Source: JAGXRK01 sp963714415 (GTDB lineage: Bacteria > Bacteroidota > Ignavibacteria > Ignavibacteriales > Ignavibacteriaceae). From it: a DNA stretch of 64,000 nucleotides. Below are positions 47,246 through 55,382 of the stretch, in pieces; within the stretch, counting starts at the first letter, position 1; each line of letters opens with the position of its first letter. The position numbers were made by a program, and so were the translations under genes. Location: positions 372,001 to 436,000 of the forward strand of contig CAVQOL010000001.1 of assembly GCA_963714415.1 (NCBI GenBank), in the 5' to 3' direction. Below the pieces are notes generated by a model, which saw only the letters and a program-made list of their open reading frames with translations, was not told where the DNA came from and did not search any database.

Positions 47246-48378
47246 TACTAACAAACTCTCTTGTTTCTCTGTCACAATTGATTATTGTCTGAAAATCGGG
47301 ATCGTGATGATTTTCTATTTTTCCCAGTGCTTTACTTATTAATCCTGGAATCGAAGAAAATTTAATCTTTTTATTTAAAAACTTTTCTACCGCCACTTCA
47401 TTTGCTGCATTGAGAATGCAGGGTGCTGTTCCCATTGCGTTAAGCGCTTCATAGGCAAGCTTTAAGCATTCAAACTTTTCTAAATCAGGTTCAAAAAATG
47501 TTAATGAACCGATTTTCGGCATATCGGTTCTTTCAAAATCATTTTCTAATCTTTCAGGAAAACTTAGTGCATACTGAATCGGCAGTTTCATATCCGGTAA
47601 ACCAAGCTGAGCTTTGATCGATCCGTCAACAAACTGAACCATTGAATGAATAATCGACTGCGGATGAATAACTACATCAATTTTTTCCGCAGGAAGTCCG
47701 AACAGCCAATGAGCTTCAATTACTTCCAATCCTTTATTCATCATAGAGGCGGAATCAATTGTAATTTTATTTCCCATTTGCCAATTAGGATGATTAAGTG
47801 CCTCATCAACAGTTGCATTCTCAAAGAACGCTTTATCCTTATTCAGGAACGGTCCTCCCGATGCAGTAAGAATAAGCTTTTCTACTTCTTTTAATTCTTC
47901 ACCAATAAGACATTGGTAGATAGCGCTATGTTCCGAATCAACTGGAATTATTTCTAGCATTATAATCTCTGACAAGTGCCGTTACAAGTTCACCTGCTGC
48001 AACAAGTGTTTCCTTGTTCGCAAGAGCAATTCGCTTTCCTTTTTTAATTGCTTCTATCGTTGGCAGAAGTCCGGCAAATCCGACCAACGCACTAACCAGA
48101 ATATCATAATCACAGGTTGAAGCAGCTTCATTCAAACCCTCATTTCCTGAAAGAACTTTTACTTTTTTAACAATTCTTTTGTTAAGCTCTGCGGCTTTTT
48201 TCTCATCTCTTACTACAACTACAGCTGGGGAAAACTCATTAATTTGCTGCTCAAGTAAATCGATATTAGAGTTAACCGTTAATGCTTCAACAGAAAACCT
48301 GTCCGGGAAATTTCTTATCACATTAAGAGAATTAACGCCAATAGAGCCGGAAGAGCCGAGTATTAAAACTTTTTTCAT
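47232..48378 (-). CDS. dxr: 1-deoxy-D-xylulose 5-phosphate reductoisomerase (apparent frameshift)
   Basis: Second enzyme of the MEP isoprenoid pathway, about 381 residues when joined. The N-terminal NADPH site is VLILGSSGSIGVNSLNVIRN, then LVSALVGFAGLLPTIEAI and ALANKETLVAAGELV. After the break come IIPVDSEHSAIYQCL, ILTASGGPFLN, NWQMGNKITIDSASMMNKGL followed by EVIEAHWLF, and ILNAANEVAVEKFL, all DXR hallmarks. The break is near 47954-47957, where removing one base changes NAR to NAEIIPVDSEHS. As dxr is normally essential, a sequence error is more likely than inactivation. The last residues and stop fall in a repeat shared with the downstream spacer. Confidence 0.92.
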
Positions 48379-48728
48379 TTTCTCGTTTATTAGATGTCAA
48401 AAGCTATTAAAGAATGCGAAGATTATCAATTTAATATTGGGTGGTTATTTGTAAAGACTGGATGAATAAACTGTGTTTAGGACTTAAAATTTTAGTTCTT
48501 CTTTTTGATGATGGAGATTGTTCCATTGTTAAATTGCTTTGTTGGTAATACGAATATTTTATCTCCGGTAGCTAAAACTCACTCTGTTTAACACCCGACC
48601 AGATTAAGTTGTCATAAAATTTAACAATTTAACAATGAATCAATTGAACAATTATTATAATTTTTCTTAGAATACCGGAAACAATTTGTTGATTTTTTGC
48701 ATCTCTCCTTTAGAATACGGTAAAAGTA
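48379..48728. other. Intergenic region upstream of the ECF sigma gene
   Basis: This 350-base AT-rich divergent region between dxr and the sigma factor gene has no convincing ORF. It holds the inverted AACAATT elements described at 48516-48637 and must contain the promoters for both directions. No RNA gene or riboswitch was recognised. Confidence 0.4.
48516..48637. repeat. Inverted AACAATTT repeat pair
   Basis: CATTGTTAAATTG (48524-48536) and CAATTTAACAATG (48625-48637) are exact reverse complements 88 bases apart. Each is flanked by further degenerate copies (GATTGTTC before the first; TTTAACAA, AATCAATT and GAACAATT around the second). Confidence 0.6.
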
Positions 48729-49250
48729 TTGAATCGCGATGATCAAATAATTGAGTTTACATTACTCTTCAACAAGTACAAGAAGAGATTGTATAATTAT
48801 GTTCTTAAAATATCGGCAGACCGTATGCTGACAGATGATATTGTGCAGAATGTTTTTATAAAACTTTATCAGAACCTGGATTCCATACGCAACAAACAGA
48901 GCATTCAGTTTTGGTTGTTCAAATCTGCAAGAAATGAGCTTTATACATTGTTCCGAAACACAAAGCTGAAAAAATTATACAACGAAGCAGAAGATTATGA
49001 TGAAATTGAGATTGAAGATACTGTTTCGCTTTCTGATGAATTTGAGATTAGGGAATTAAACAAATTGATTATGAATGAACTTGAAAAAATCAGTCCGGAA
49101 CAAAAAGAAATTTTTATACTTAAAGAATTTTCCGGATTAAGCTATAAAGAAATTGCATCATTAATGGAGATTGATGAAGAACTTGTAAAAAGTAGACTGT
49201 ATAAAGTAAGACAGAAATTAATAAAACGAATATCAAGATATGTGGAGTAG
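48729..49250 (+). CDS. ECF-type RNA polymerase sigma factor
   Basis: 173 residues. Sigma region 2 covers about 8-75 (FNKYKKRLYNYVLKISADRM, LTDDIVQNVFIKLYQNL, FWLFKSARNEL). Region 4 covers about 110-165 (LEKISPEQKEIFILKEFSGL, SYKEIASLMEIDEELVKSRL), the helix-turn-helix for the -35 element. The start is TTG at 48729; no in-frame ATG or GTG exists upstream before a stop. It leads a group with an anti-sigma gene and two TonB-domain genes. A palindromic repeat separates it from the anti-sigma gene. Confidence 0.9.
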   Translation: MNRDDQIIEFTLLFNKYKKRLYNYVLKISADRMLTDDIVQNVFIKLYQNLDSIRNKQSIQFWLFKSARNELYTLFRNTKLKKLYNEAEDYDEIEIEDTVSLSDEFEIRELNKLIMNELEKISPEQKEIFILKEFSGLSYKEIASLMEIDEELVKSRLYKVRQKLIKRISRYVE

Positions 49251-49251
49251 T

Positions 49252-49332
49252 TGTCATTTCGACCGGAGGGAGAAATCTTATTCTGTTATTGGAAAGATTT
49301 CTCGTCGTCCTTTCGTCCTCCTCGAAATGACA
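49252..49332. repeat. GTCATTTCGA palindromic repeat (Bacteroidota-type)
   Basis: An 81-base imperfect palindrome. The outer arms TGTCATTTCGA (49252-49262) and TCGAAATGACA (49322-49332) are exact complements, and inner arms AGAAATCTT (49271-49279) and AAGATTTCT (49294-49302) also pair. This resembles the GTCATTTCGAcc..GAGAAATCT family of dispersed elements that I know from many Bacteroidota genomes. Confidence 0.85.
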
Positions 49333-49383
49333 GATCGGGAATAAATAATACAAAATAAGGGCAAGTAAAGCTTGGAGAAAAAT

Positions 49384-49851
49384 ATGAACGATAACAAAAT
49401 AACAGAATTTATTAACCTTTACTTTGATGGTGAGCTTGATAAAGGCAAAGAGGCGTTTCTATTCACACAGCTTTCTCAAAGCGATGAAGGACGGGAATAT
49501 TTCAAGCAGCTTAGCAAAATTAAAGCCTCCATTGATGAATCTCTTGTAGAATTTCCCGAAGAACTCGATGAAAGAATATTAAGATCCGTCAGCAAAATAT
49601 CAGAAAAGAAATTCAGCTTCTTTACCGGACAAAGAATGTTTGCTTCCCTTTCTTATGCTTTTGCCGTACTCTTAATTGTCTTAAGCGGATATCTTTTTAT
49701 GAAAGTATCGACTTACCAGGAAAAAGTTGATATGCTTTCAACTCAAATGATAATGCAATCCAGAACAATCCAAATGCTTTACAACAGCTTGCCGGGTGTT
49801 GAAGTAAGAGCAACTTTTGATAATGAAATTATAGTAAAACCAAATATATGA
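49384..49851 (+). CDS. Anti-sigma factor (membrane, zinc-less)
   Basis: About 155 residues from ATG 49384, which has a GGAG site; a TTG 12 bases earlier is less likely. The cytoplasmic N-terminal part (ITEFINLYFDGELDKGKEAF, LFTQLSQSDEGREYFKQLSK) is the helical anti-sigma domain, but the His/Cys zinc motif of ZAS proteins is missing. One transmembrane helix follows (about 82-102, LSYAFAVLLIVLSGYLFMKV), then a short periplasmic tail with coiled-coil character. Gene order after an ECF sigma factor supports the function. The signal is unknown. Confidence 0.8.
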   Translation: MNDNKITEFINLYFDGELDKGKEAFLFTQLSQSDEGREYFKQLSKIKASIDESLVEFPEELDERILRSVSKISEKKFSFFTGQRMFASLSYAFAVLLIVLSGYLFMKVSTYQEKVDMLSTQMIMQSRTIQMLYNSLPGVEVRATFDNEIIVKPNI

Positions 49852-49858
49852 GGTAAAT

Positions 49859-50584
49859 ATGAAAACGAAATTATTCTTTTTAATAATTCTTGTTATGAAT
49901 TTAATAAGTTGTACTGGTGAAAAACACCAAGATAGTCCTTTAGACTTGGATCATGTATGGTTTTCCGGAAAAATGATCGATAAGGGTCCACAACTAATTG
50001 AAGGTAGTTCCGACAGCTTGATGGATACAATTAGTTATTACATGGAAAAAGAAAAGATAAATCAATTGCGTGTAGAGTATAATTTGTTTGTTAATAAAAG
50101 CGGTAATATAGATCGAATGAGTATTGAAGAAAGTAATAATCCAGTAGTAGATAGCATTGTCATTGCTTCAATTAAAGATTGGAGATTTGAAGCTGGAATT
50201 AAATCGGGAAAAAATGTTAATTCAATTTATCCAATAAAGCTGCACTTGAGAGTAAATGAGTCTTTAAAACCAATAAATGAAAACGATTATTTTGTCGCTG
50301 TTGAAGAAATGCCAGAGCCAATAGGCGGAATTATAGCAATTCAAAGTAAAATTAAATACCCGGAAATTGCAAAACGAGCAGGAATTGAGGGTAAAGTCTA
50401 CGTTCAAGCATTCATTGATGAAAATGGAAACGTAGAAAATGCAAAAATTATAAAAGGAATTGGTGCCGGTTGTGATGAAGCTGCCCTTGAAGCAGTCAAA
50501 CAAACAAAGTTTACACCCGGAAGACAGAAGGGAAAACCAGTAAAAGTACAGGTATCTATTCCCATTTCATTTAAATTACAATAA
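49859..50584 (+). CDS. Lipoprotein with C-terminal TonB domain
   Basis: 241 residues. A lipoprotein signal (MKTKLFFLIILVMNLISC) is followed by a first region (about 30-130) that resembles a diverged TonB fold (LRVEYNLFVNKSGNIDRMSI, DSIVIASIKDWRFEAGIKSG). The C-terminal TonB domain (about 140-241) has MPEPIGGIIAIQSKIKYPEI and KVYVQAFIDENGNVENAKII. There is no inner-membrane anchor or Pro-rich arm, so it is unlikely to be a classical energy transducer. It is 7 bases after the anti-sigma gene and so probably in the same sigma-controlled operon. Confidence 0.78.
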   Translation: MKTKLFFLIILVMNLISCTGEKHQDSPLDLDHVWFSGKMIDKGPQLIEGSSDSLMDTISYYMEKEKINQLRVEYNLFVNKSGNIDRMSIEESNNPVVDSIVIASIKDWRFEAGIKSGKNVNSIYPIKLHLRVNESLKPINENDYFVAVEEMPEPIGGIIAIQSKIKYPEIAKRAGIEGKVYVQAFIDENGNVENAKIIKGIGAGCDEAALEAVKQTKFTPGRQKGKPVKVQVSIPISFKLQ

Positions 50585-50608
50585 TCATTAAATAAGAAAG
50601 GATATCTT

Positions 50609-50968
50609 ATGAAATCGACTTTCTATTCATTGTTGTTTGTCTTTATCCTGTTCGGATCAATTACATTTGCACAGGAAGAAAAGGCAGAGGTAACGCCCGA
50701 ACCGATTGGCGGGATCGAGTCAATAGTTAAAAACGTAGTTTATCCCAAGTCAGCAAAAGAAAATGGAGTTGAGGGCAAGGTAATTATTAAAGCAATTGTT
50801 GATGAAAAAGGAGTAGTATCATCAACCGAAGTTGTTAAGAGTGTAAACAAGGAATGTGATAACGCTGCGATTAAAGCAATCAAGAAAACAAAATTCAAAC
50901 CCGTAATGAAAGATGGTAAAGCTGTAAAGAGTGAAGTTGTTATTCCGGTTATGTTTAAGCTTTCGTAA
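50609..50968 (+). CDS. Small periplasmic TonB-domain protein
   Basis: 119 residues: a cleavable signal peptide (MKSTFYSLLFVFILFGSITF, then AQEE) and one TonB C-terminal domain (TPEPIGGIESIVKNVVYPKS, EGKVIIKAIVDEKGVVSSTE). An AGAAAGGAT site precedes the ATG. It is 24 bases downstream of the lipoprotein with the same domain and shares with it the PEPIGG entry motif. It is a free periplasmic domain and could bind receptors or compete with TonB; this is inference. Confidence 0.8.
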   Translation: MKSTFYSLLFVFILFGSITFAQEEKAEVTPEPIGGIESIVKNVVYPKSAKENGVEGKVIIKAIVDEKGVVSSTEVVKSVNKECDNAAIKAIKKTKFKPVMKDGKAVKSEVVIPVMFKLS

Positions 50969-50980
50969 CTACCAAGAATG

Positions 50981-51065
50981 GAACACGGATTAAACGGATA
51001 CGACTGATGAAAACGGATTTAATTCCGTGTAAATCCGCCTGATCCGTGCCATCCGTGTTCTATTG
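50981..51065. repeat. Intergenic CGGATT-rich repeat, copy 2
   Basis: Fills the convergent spacer between the TonB-domain gene and the DUF5686 gene. It shares order and sequence of sub-motifs with the copy at 2432-2519, including an ATCCGTG-TTCTATTGT right end and AATCCG units. Confidence 0.75.
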
Positions 51066-51072
51066 TTCTTTC

Positions 51073-53484
51073 TTAAAACATAAACGAATTTATTCCAACT
51101 CTGAAATTATTTTCGCCCCTGTAATTAAGCTTCCAGGCAAACTCAATTTTTAATGGAAGCAGCACCTGCCCGATTCCAAAACCAATTTCATAGAATGGAT
51201 GTGGAAATGTTTTTACACTTTGTGGAAGAATTTGTGCTGATTTTCCTCCAACTTCAGTAACCGCCATATTCAAAAAAGTGCTGAGTGTTAATTCAATATC
51301 TTTTAATACCGGAATTCTCAGCATCTTGAAGAGTTCATCTCTGAAATTATGTTCAAAGTTTAATGTAAAAATTTTATCGCCCAATATTTCATTCACATTA
51401 AGTGTTCTAAAGGAATAATCTGAAGAAAGAAGATTTATATTACCTGGCAAAGCATAAAGATACTGATACGGCAACGTTCCGTCATTATACATTCCAAATG
51501 CTCTTACATTGAGAACTGCAGAGCGGAATGTTCTTACAAACGCTCTTGAATATAGTTTGTATGTTGTAAAGTCCAGATTGCTGCTAAGAAAATCTTTGTT
51601 CGAATAGGTGACATCGCCGGAAAATAAAATGTAAGATCGTCCAAGCGAAGTTCTTCTTCTGAAATAACCATCTTCAATATAATCCCTGAAATCAAGCTCG
51701 AAACCGGCTGTTACGGCATTTATTTTTGTTTCGTATATCGGCGGATTTTGTCTGTACTCTCTATTCTTATAAAAGAATGAAAAATCAGAATTGTTAATTG
51801 CACTGATATCTGTCCGGTTCATAAATCCAAGTTCAAGATTAAGAACTGGAAAAACTTCACCGCCGAATTTTATATCCCATCCGTTTGAATAGTAATAATC
51901 TCTAAATTCTTCTTTTGCAATTAATGCAAGTAAAGTCGCTGTAATTTCATTATAATTTTCGGATTCACCGAAGAGAACATTTAATCTGTCATAAGCATTT
52001 AATTTGATACTATACGTTCTGTAATCGCCAAGCAGGTAAGATGCGGAAAAATCTTTCTTCAGCTTTTTATCTGAAAATCCATAAGCAAACTTTAACTGCG
52101 AGTTTAATCTTTGTTCCAGTGCATCTTCAAGGAAGAAACCGAAATCAAGTGTGTGACCTTCAACCCTGTTGAAATGATATAACCCCAATGGTGCACTGAT
52201 TGAAAGATTTTCTATCAGTCTTAATCTTGTGCTCAGAATAGAAAAATCATCAAGAAACTTCCTGGGAATACTTTCTAAACTATCAATTCTTTGATACGCT
52301 TCAATCTCTTCAACAGTTGATGGAATAGTCTGTGTAGCAACCCAGTATGTTGAGTCCTTTTTATCGGCTTCAGTTAAAACTGTAATAATCGCTTTGTCAA
52401 ATCTTTCAGAAGGCATCTCGGGATTAATTTTATAATCAAACAGAATTGTGTTTAGTTCAAATCCTATTCTTGCAAGTCCAAGCAGATTTGCCTTCACAAA
52501 TAACCTGTAATCTACGGGCATATATATATCATTGTAAGAGTCGAATTGCTGGAAAACATTAACAGTATCAAAAATGCCACCGGTATTAGCCGCGCGGTTT
52601 AACCTGAGATCAACTTTAATTAAATCAAATGTGCTGTCGGTAATAAAAATACTTCCTTCAAAACCGGGATCTGCTGAATTGTCAGGTGACATATATATCT
52701 GGTATACTATGTTGGTATTTATTGCCAGAGTTTTTTCAATATAAAAGTAGTAATAGTCGAGCGCATTATCGGCAAGCGGAGCGGGAAGATCGCGGCCTAA
52801 AAAATTCACATCGTCGCTGTAAAAATTCTGAATTAATCTTCCACCGGTTAATATATTTATTGTCGGTGGAAAGTTAGCGCTTTGTTTTCTTGCAAGAATT
52901 ATTTCTTTGTAATAATCGGGTTTTTTGAAATATCCTTTACTGTGATTTTCAAGTATGCCTGTTATTTTTAATTCTGTTGTATCGCTGCCGCCTAAAGTCA
53001 GGTTTACACTGTTTCGGTTTGCGCTTATATCTTCGGTTGTCCTGATAATTCCTTTTGTATATGCATCGACCTCGTATTGATTTAACTTTTCATTTCTTTC
53101 TTTTTTCTTTTCAATCGCTTTGCGAATAATTTCGAGTGCAGGATTTTCACCCGGCCTAACAACAACTTCGGGCAGATCAATCTGAGTTCTGATTAAAGTA
53201 AAATTAATCGGTTCGAGATTTTGTGTAAGTCTTACTTCAATGGTATCAGAGTAATATCCGATGTAAGAAGCAATAAGTTTATAAGTTCCACTCTGAAGTT
53301 TCAGCTCATATTCGCCTTCAACATTTGCCGCAGTTCCAAGTGTTGAACCGGCAACCCTGACGTTGGTAAAACTTAAGGGCATTTTTGTCTCTTGATCAGT
53401 AATTCTGCCAAGCAAAGTAAATTGCTGGGCATTGGTAATTACAGATAGACAAAATAACAGGAGCAAAATTTTTTTAATTACCAT
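51073..53484 (-). CDS. DUF5686 outer-membrane protein with carboxypeptidase-like regulatory domain
   Basis: 803 residues. A signal peptide (MVIKKILLLLFCLSVITNA) is followed by a carboxypeptidase-regulatory-like Ig domain (about 20-105, LLGRITDQETKMPLSFTNVR, GTYKLIASYIGYYSDTIEVR). The middle and C-terminal parts match the DUF5686 pattern: VVVRPGENPALEIIRKAIEK, a coil with NEKLNQYEVDAYTKGI, and a long Tyr/Phe-rich barrel ending in FRVGINSFMF. Such proteins occur in Bacteroidota, and their role is not known for certain. The gene converges with the TonB-domain pair. Confidence 0.85.
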   Translation of the reverse strand: MVIKKILLLLFCLSVITNAQQFTLLGRITDQETKMPLSFTNVRVAGSTLGTAANVEGEYELKLQSGTYKLIASYIGYYSDTIEVRLTQNLEPINFTLIRTQIDLPEVVVRPGENPALEIIRKAIEKKKERNEKLNQYEVDAYTKGIIRTTEDISANRNSVNLTLGGSDTTELKITGILENHSKGYFKKPDYYKEIILARKQSANFPPTINILTGGRLIQNFYSDDVNFLGRDLPAPLADNALDYYYFYIEKTLAINTNIVYQIYMSPDNSADPGFEGSIFITDSTFDLIKVDLRLNRAANTGGIFDTVNVFQQFDSYNDIYMPVDYRLFVKANLLGLARIGFELNTILFDYKINPEMPSERFDKAIITVLTEADKKDSTYWVATQTIPSTVEEIEAYQRIDSLESIPRKFLDDFSILSTRLRLIENLSISAPLGLYHFNRVEGHTLDFGFFLEDALEQRLNSQLKFAYGFSDKKLKKDFSASYLLGDYRTYSIKLNAYDRLNVLFGESENYNEITATLLALIAKEEFRDYYYSNGWDIKFGGEVFPVLNLELGFMNRTDISAINNSDFSFFYKNREYRQNPPIYETKINAVTAGFELDFRDYIEDGYFRRRTSLGRSYILFSGDVTYSNKDFLSSNLDFTTYKLYSRAFVRTFRSAVLNVRAFGMYNDGTLPYQYLYALPGNINLLSSDYSFRTLNVNEILGDKIFTLNFEHNFRDELFKMLRIPVLKDIELTLSTFLNMAVTEVGGKSAQILPQSVKTFPHPFYEIGFGIGQVLLPLKIEFAWKLNYRGENNFRVGINSFMF

Positions 53485-53666
53485 TTTATCTCTTTGATAT
53501 GTTTGATAACTTTTAATTACAATATTAAAAAAGTATTAATCTATATAAACTATAGGTGTAATATATGGTCTTAATAAATGATTATCGGTTGATTTATTTC
53601 GCACCAAATTAAATCTTATTATTGTTTTTACTTATGACAATTATCAGATAAATCCATAGGAGCAAT

Positions 53667-54407
53667 ATGAAAGCTGTACTAAAAATTTTACCTGTCCTGT
53701 TATTTGTGTTTTTGTTTGTTAATTCAAGCATACAGGCACAAGAATCTGCTGATAACAAAAGTGTATTGGCTAAAGAAATTATTAACAAATATGTTGAAGC
53801 AATTGGCGGTAAAGATGCAATGTCCGCTGTTGAAGACAGAACAACTATTATGCGCGGTACTGTAATGGGACAGAATCTTACTCTTATTATAAAACAAAAA
53901 TGGCCCAACAAATTAAGACAGGAAATTAAAGCTGGCGGAATGGAGCAGCTAGTTCTTTATAATGGTGAGAAGGCCGTAATGACTGCCGCCGGACAGACTA
54001 TTGAGGTTACAGGTAAAGAGCTTGACGCTCTTCAACTAGAAGCCTCAATGGATTTGTTATTTGATCCCGAAACTTTCGGAATCAAGCTTTCATATGAAGG
54101 GGAAGATATTATTGATAGCATCGCCGTCCACAAAATCATAATGACTCTACCTTCTGGAATAAGGTGGTTTCAATATTATGATAAAGAGACTGGCTTGAAG
54201 GTTAAAGAAAGCCAAGAAATGCAGACACAAATGGGTTTAGTAGAACAGGAGACTTATTATTTAGATTATAAAGAAGTTGAGGGAAAACTATACCCATTCA
54301 AAATTAAGCAAAGTGTTGGCGCACAGTCATTTGAAATTACAGTAAGCAGCATCAAACTTAACACCGGTCTTGATGATTCAATTTTTGAACCAGCGGTTGA
54401 AGAATAA
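53667..54407 (+). CDS. Exported LolA-like (outer-membrane lipoprotein-sorting-like) protein
   Basis: 246 residues with a signal peptide (MKAVLKILPVLLFVFLFVNS). The mature part starts LAKEIINKYVEAIGGKDAMS and has alternating strands such as TLIIKQKWPNKLRQEIKAGG, LVLYNGEKAVMTAAGQTIEV and HKIIMTLPSGIRWFQYYDKE. This is the LolA/LppX-like half-barrel fold seen in many Bacteroidota proteins. It is too diverged to assign lipoprotein-sorting activity. An AGGAG site precedes the ATG. It begins a plus-strand run with the HAD, GNAT and peptidase genes. Confidence 0.75.
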   Translation: MKAVLKILPVLLFVFLFVNSSIQAQESADNKSVLAKEIINKYVEAIGGKDAMSAVEDRTTIMRGTVMGQNLTLIIKQKWPNKLRQEIKAGGMEQLVLYNGEKAVMTAAGQTIEVTGKELDALQLEASMDLLFDPETFGIKLSYEGEDIIDSIAVHKIIMTLPSGIRWFQYYDKETGLKVKESQEMQTQMGLVEQETYYLDYKEVEGKLYPFKIKQSVGAQSFEITVSSIKLNTGLDDSIFEPAVEE

Positions 54408-54421
54408 TTATTAAAAGTAGT

Positions 54422-55036
54422 TTGATACGAAAATACTCTGCCGTTGTTTTTGATCTCGGAATGGTGCTCGTTCCATTTGATTATAAAATTATGGTTAATA
54501 AAATGGAACGAATTGAAGATGGTTTGGGCAGCCACTTTATAGAAAGCTATAAGAGCAATTATCACATTCATCGCGATTTTGAACGCGGTAAAATCAGTAC
54601 TGACAATTTTATATCTCAAATGCTGAAAGTTCTAAACAACAAAATCGATTCTGAAACTTTCTGCAAATTCTATTCGGAGATCTTTACTATAAATCAAAAC
54701 GTTGTTGATCTTCTGCCAATCCTAAAAAACAATTTCAGACTCTTTCTTCTTTCAAACACAAATGCACTACATCATCAATTCGGTTGGAAAGATTTTTCTT
54801 TTATCTCGCATTTTGAAGACCTGATACTTTCACATGAGGTTGGATCCGTAAAACCAGAAGAGAAAATATTCCGTGCCGTTGAAGCCGCATCAGGACTTCA
54901 ATCCAATGAACATTTATTTGTTGATGATATTGCAGAGTATATAGAAAAAGCAAAAGAACTTGGCTGGGACGGAATTCAATTTAAAGGATATGATGATTTG
55001 GTTTTTAATTTCAAACAAAGAGGAGTTCTCAATTAA
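54422..55036 (+). CDS. HAD superfamily hydrolase (subfamily IA)
   Basis: 204 residues from a TTG start at 54422. The nucleophile motif is AVVFDLGMVLVPFD, where the second Asp of DxD is Gly as in the FDLGxVL branch. Motif II is LFLLSNTNALHH, the Lys of motif III lies in SHEVGSVKPEEKIF, and motif IV is HLFVDDIAEYIEKA. The helical cap is between about 15 and 80. Likely a phosphatase for a small metabolite; the substrate is unknown. It lies 14 bases after the LolA-like gene and 2 bases before the GNAT gene. Confidence 0.86.
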   Translation: MIRKYSAVVFDLGMVLVPFDYKIMVNKMERIEDGLGSHFIESYKSNYHIHRDFERGKISTDNFISQMLKVLNNKIDSETFCKFYSEIFTINQNVVDLLPILKNNFRLFLLSNTNALHHQFGWKDFSFISHFEDLILSHEVGSVKPEEKIFRAVEAASGLQSNEHLFVDDIAEYIEKAKELGWDGIQFKGYDDLVFNFKQRGVLN

Positions 55037-55038
55037 TT

Positions 55039-55312
55039 ATGAATGTTATTAACGATAAAAATGAAAACCGCTTTGTTCTTGATGTTGATGGTAACGAAGT
55101 CTATGTGCTCTATGCAGAAAGCAAAAACTCTTTAGAGCTTGTATTCTACTTATACCCCGCCGATTCATCGCGGAAAAGGTTTTGCCGAAAAAGTTGTGCG
55201 GTCAGCATTTGATTATGCAATAAAAAATAATCTTACGGTCATTCCGACTTGCTGGTATGTTAAAAAATTTGTTGATAATAATTCTGAATATCAAAAAATT
55301 GTAAAACAATAA
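55039..55312 (+). CDS. Small GNAT family N-acetyltransferase, YidJ/GCN5-like (apparent frameshift)
   Basis: About 90 residues over two frames. The first part reads NRFVLDVDGNEVYVLYAESK and SLELVFYLY. The second continues TPPIHRGKGFAEKVVRSAFD and YAIKNNLTVIPTCWYVKKFV. HRGKGFAEKVV is the acetyl-CoA pyrophosphate loop, and the whole matches the compact GNAT/YidJ group. Removing one T near 55145-55148 gives LELVFTYTPPIHRGKG and a single ORF. The gene lies 2 bases after the HAD gene. The acetyl acceptor is unknown. Confidence 0.8.
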
Positions 55313-55382
55313 TTTCAAAAATTACGCAAGTGTAAAAAAGTGTAATTTGTAGCTTATCTATTGATATCAAAAGGAGAAAAAA

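Noticed and set aside
48379..48728. Additional gene or tRNA between dxr and the sigma factor
   Set aside because: No frame with protein-like composition and no cloverleaf or TTCGA loop was found.
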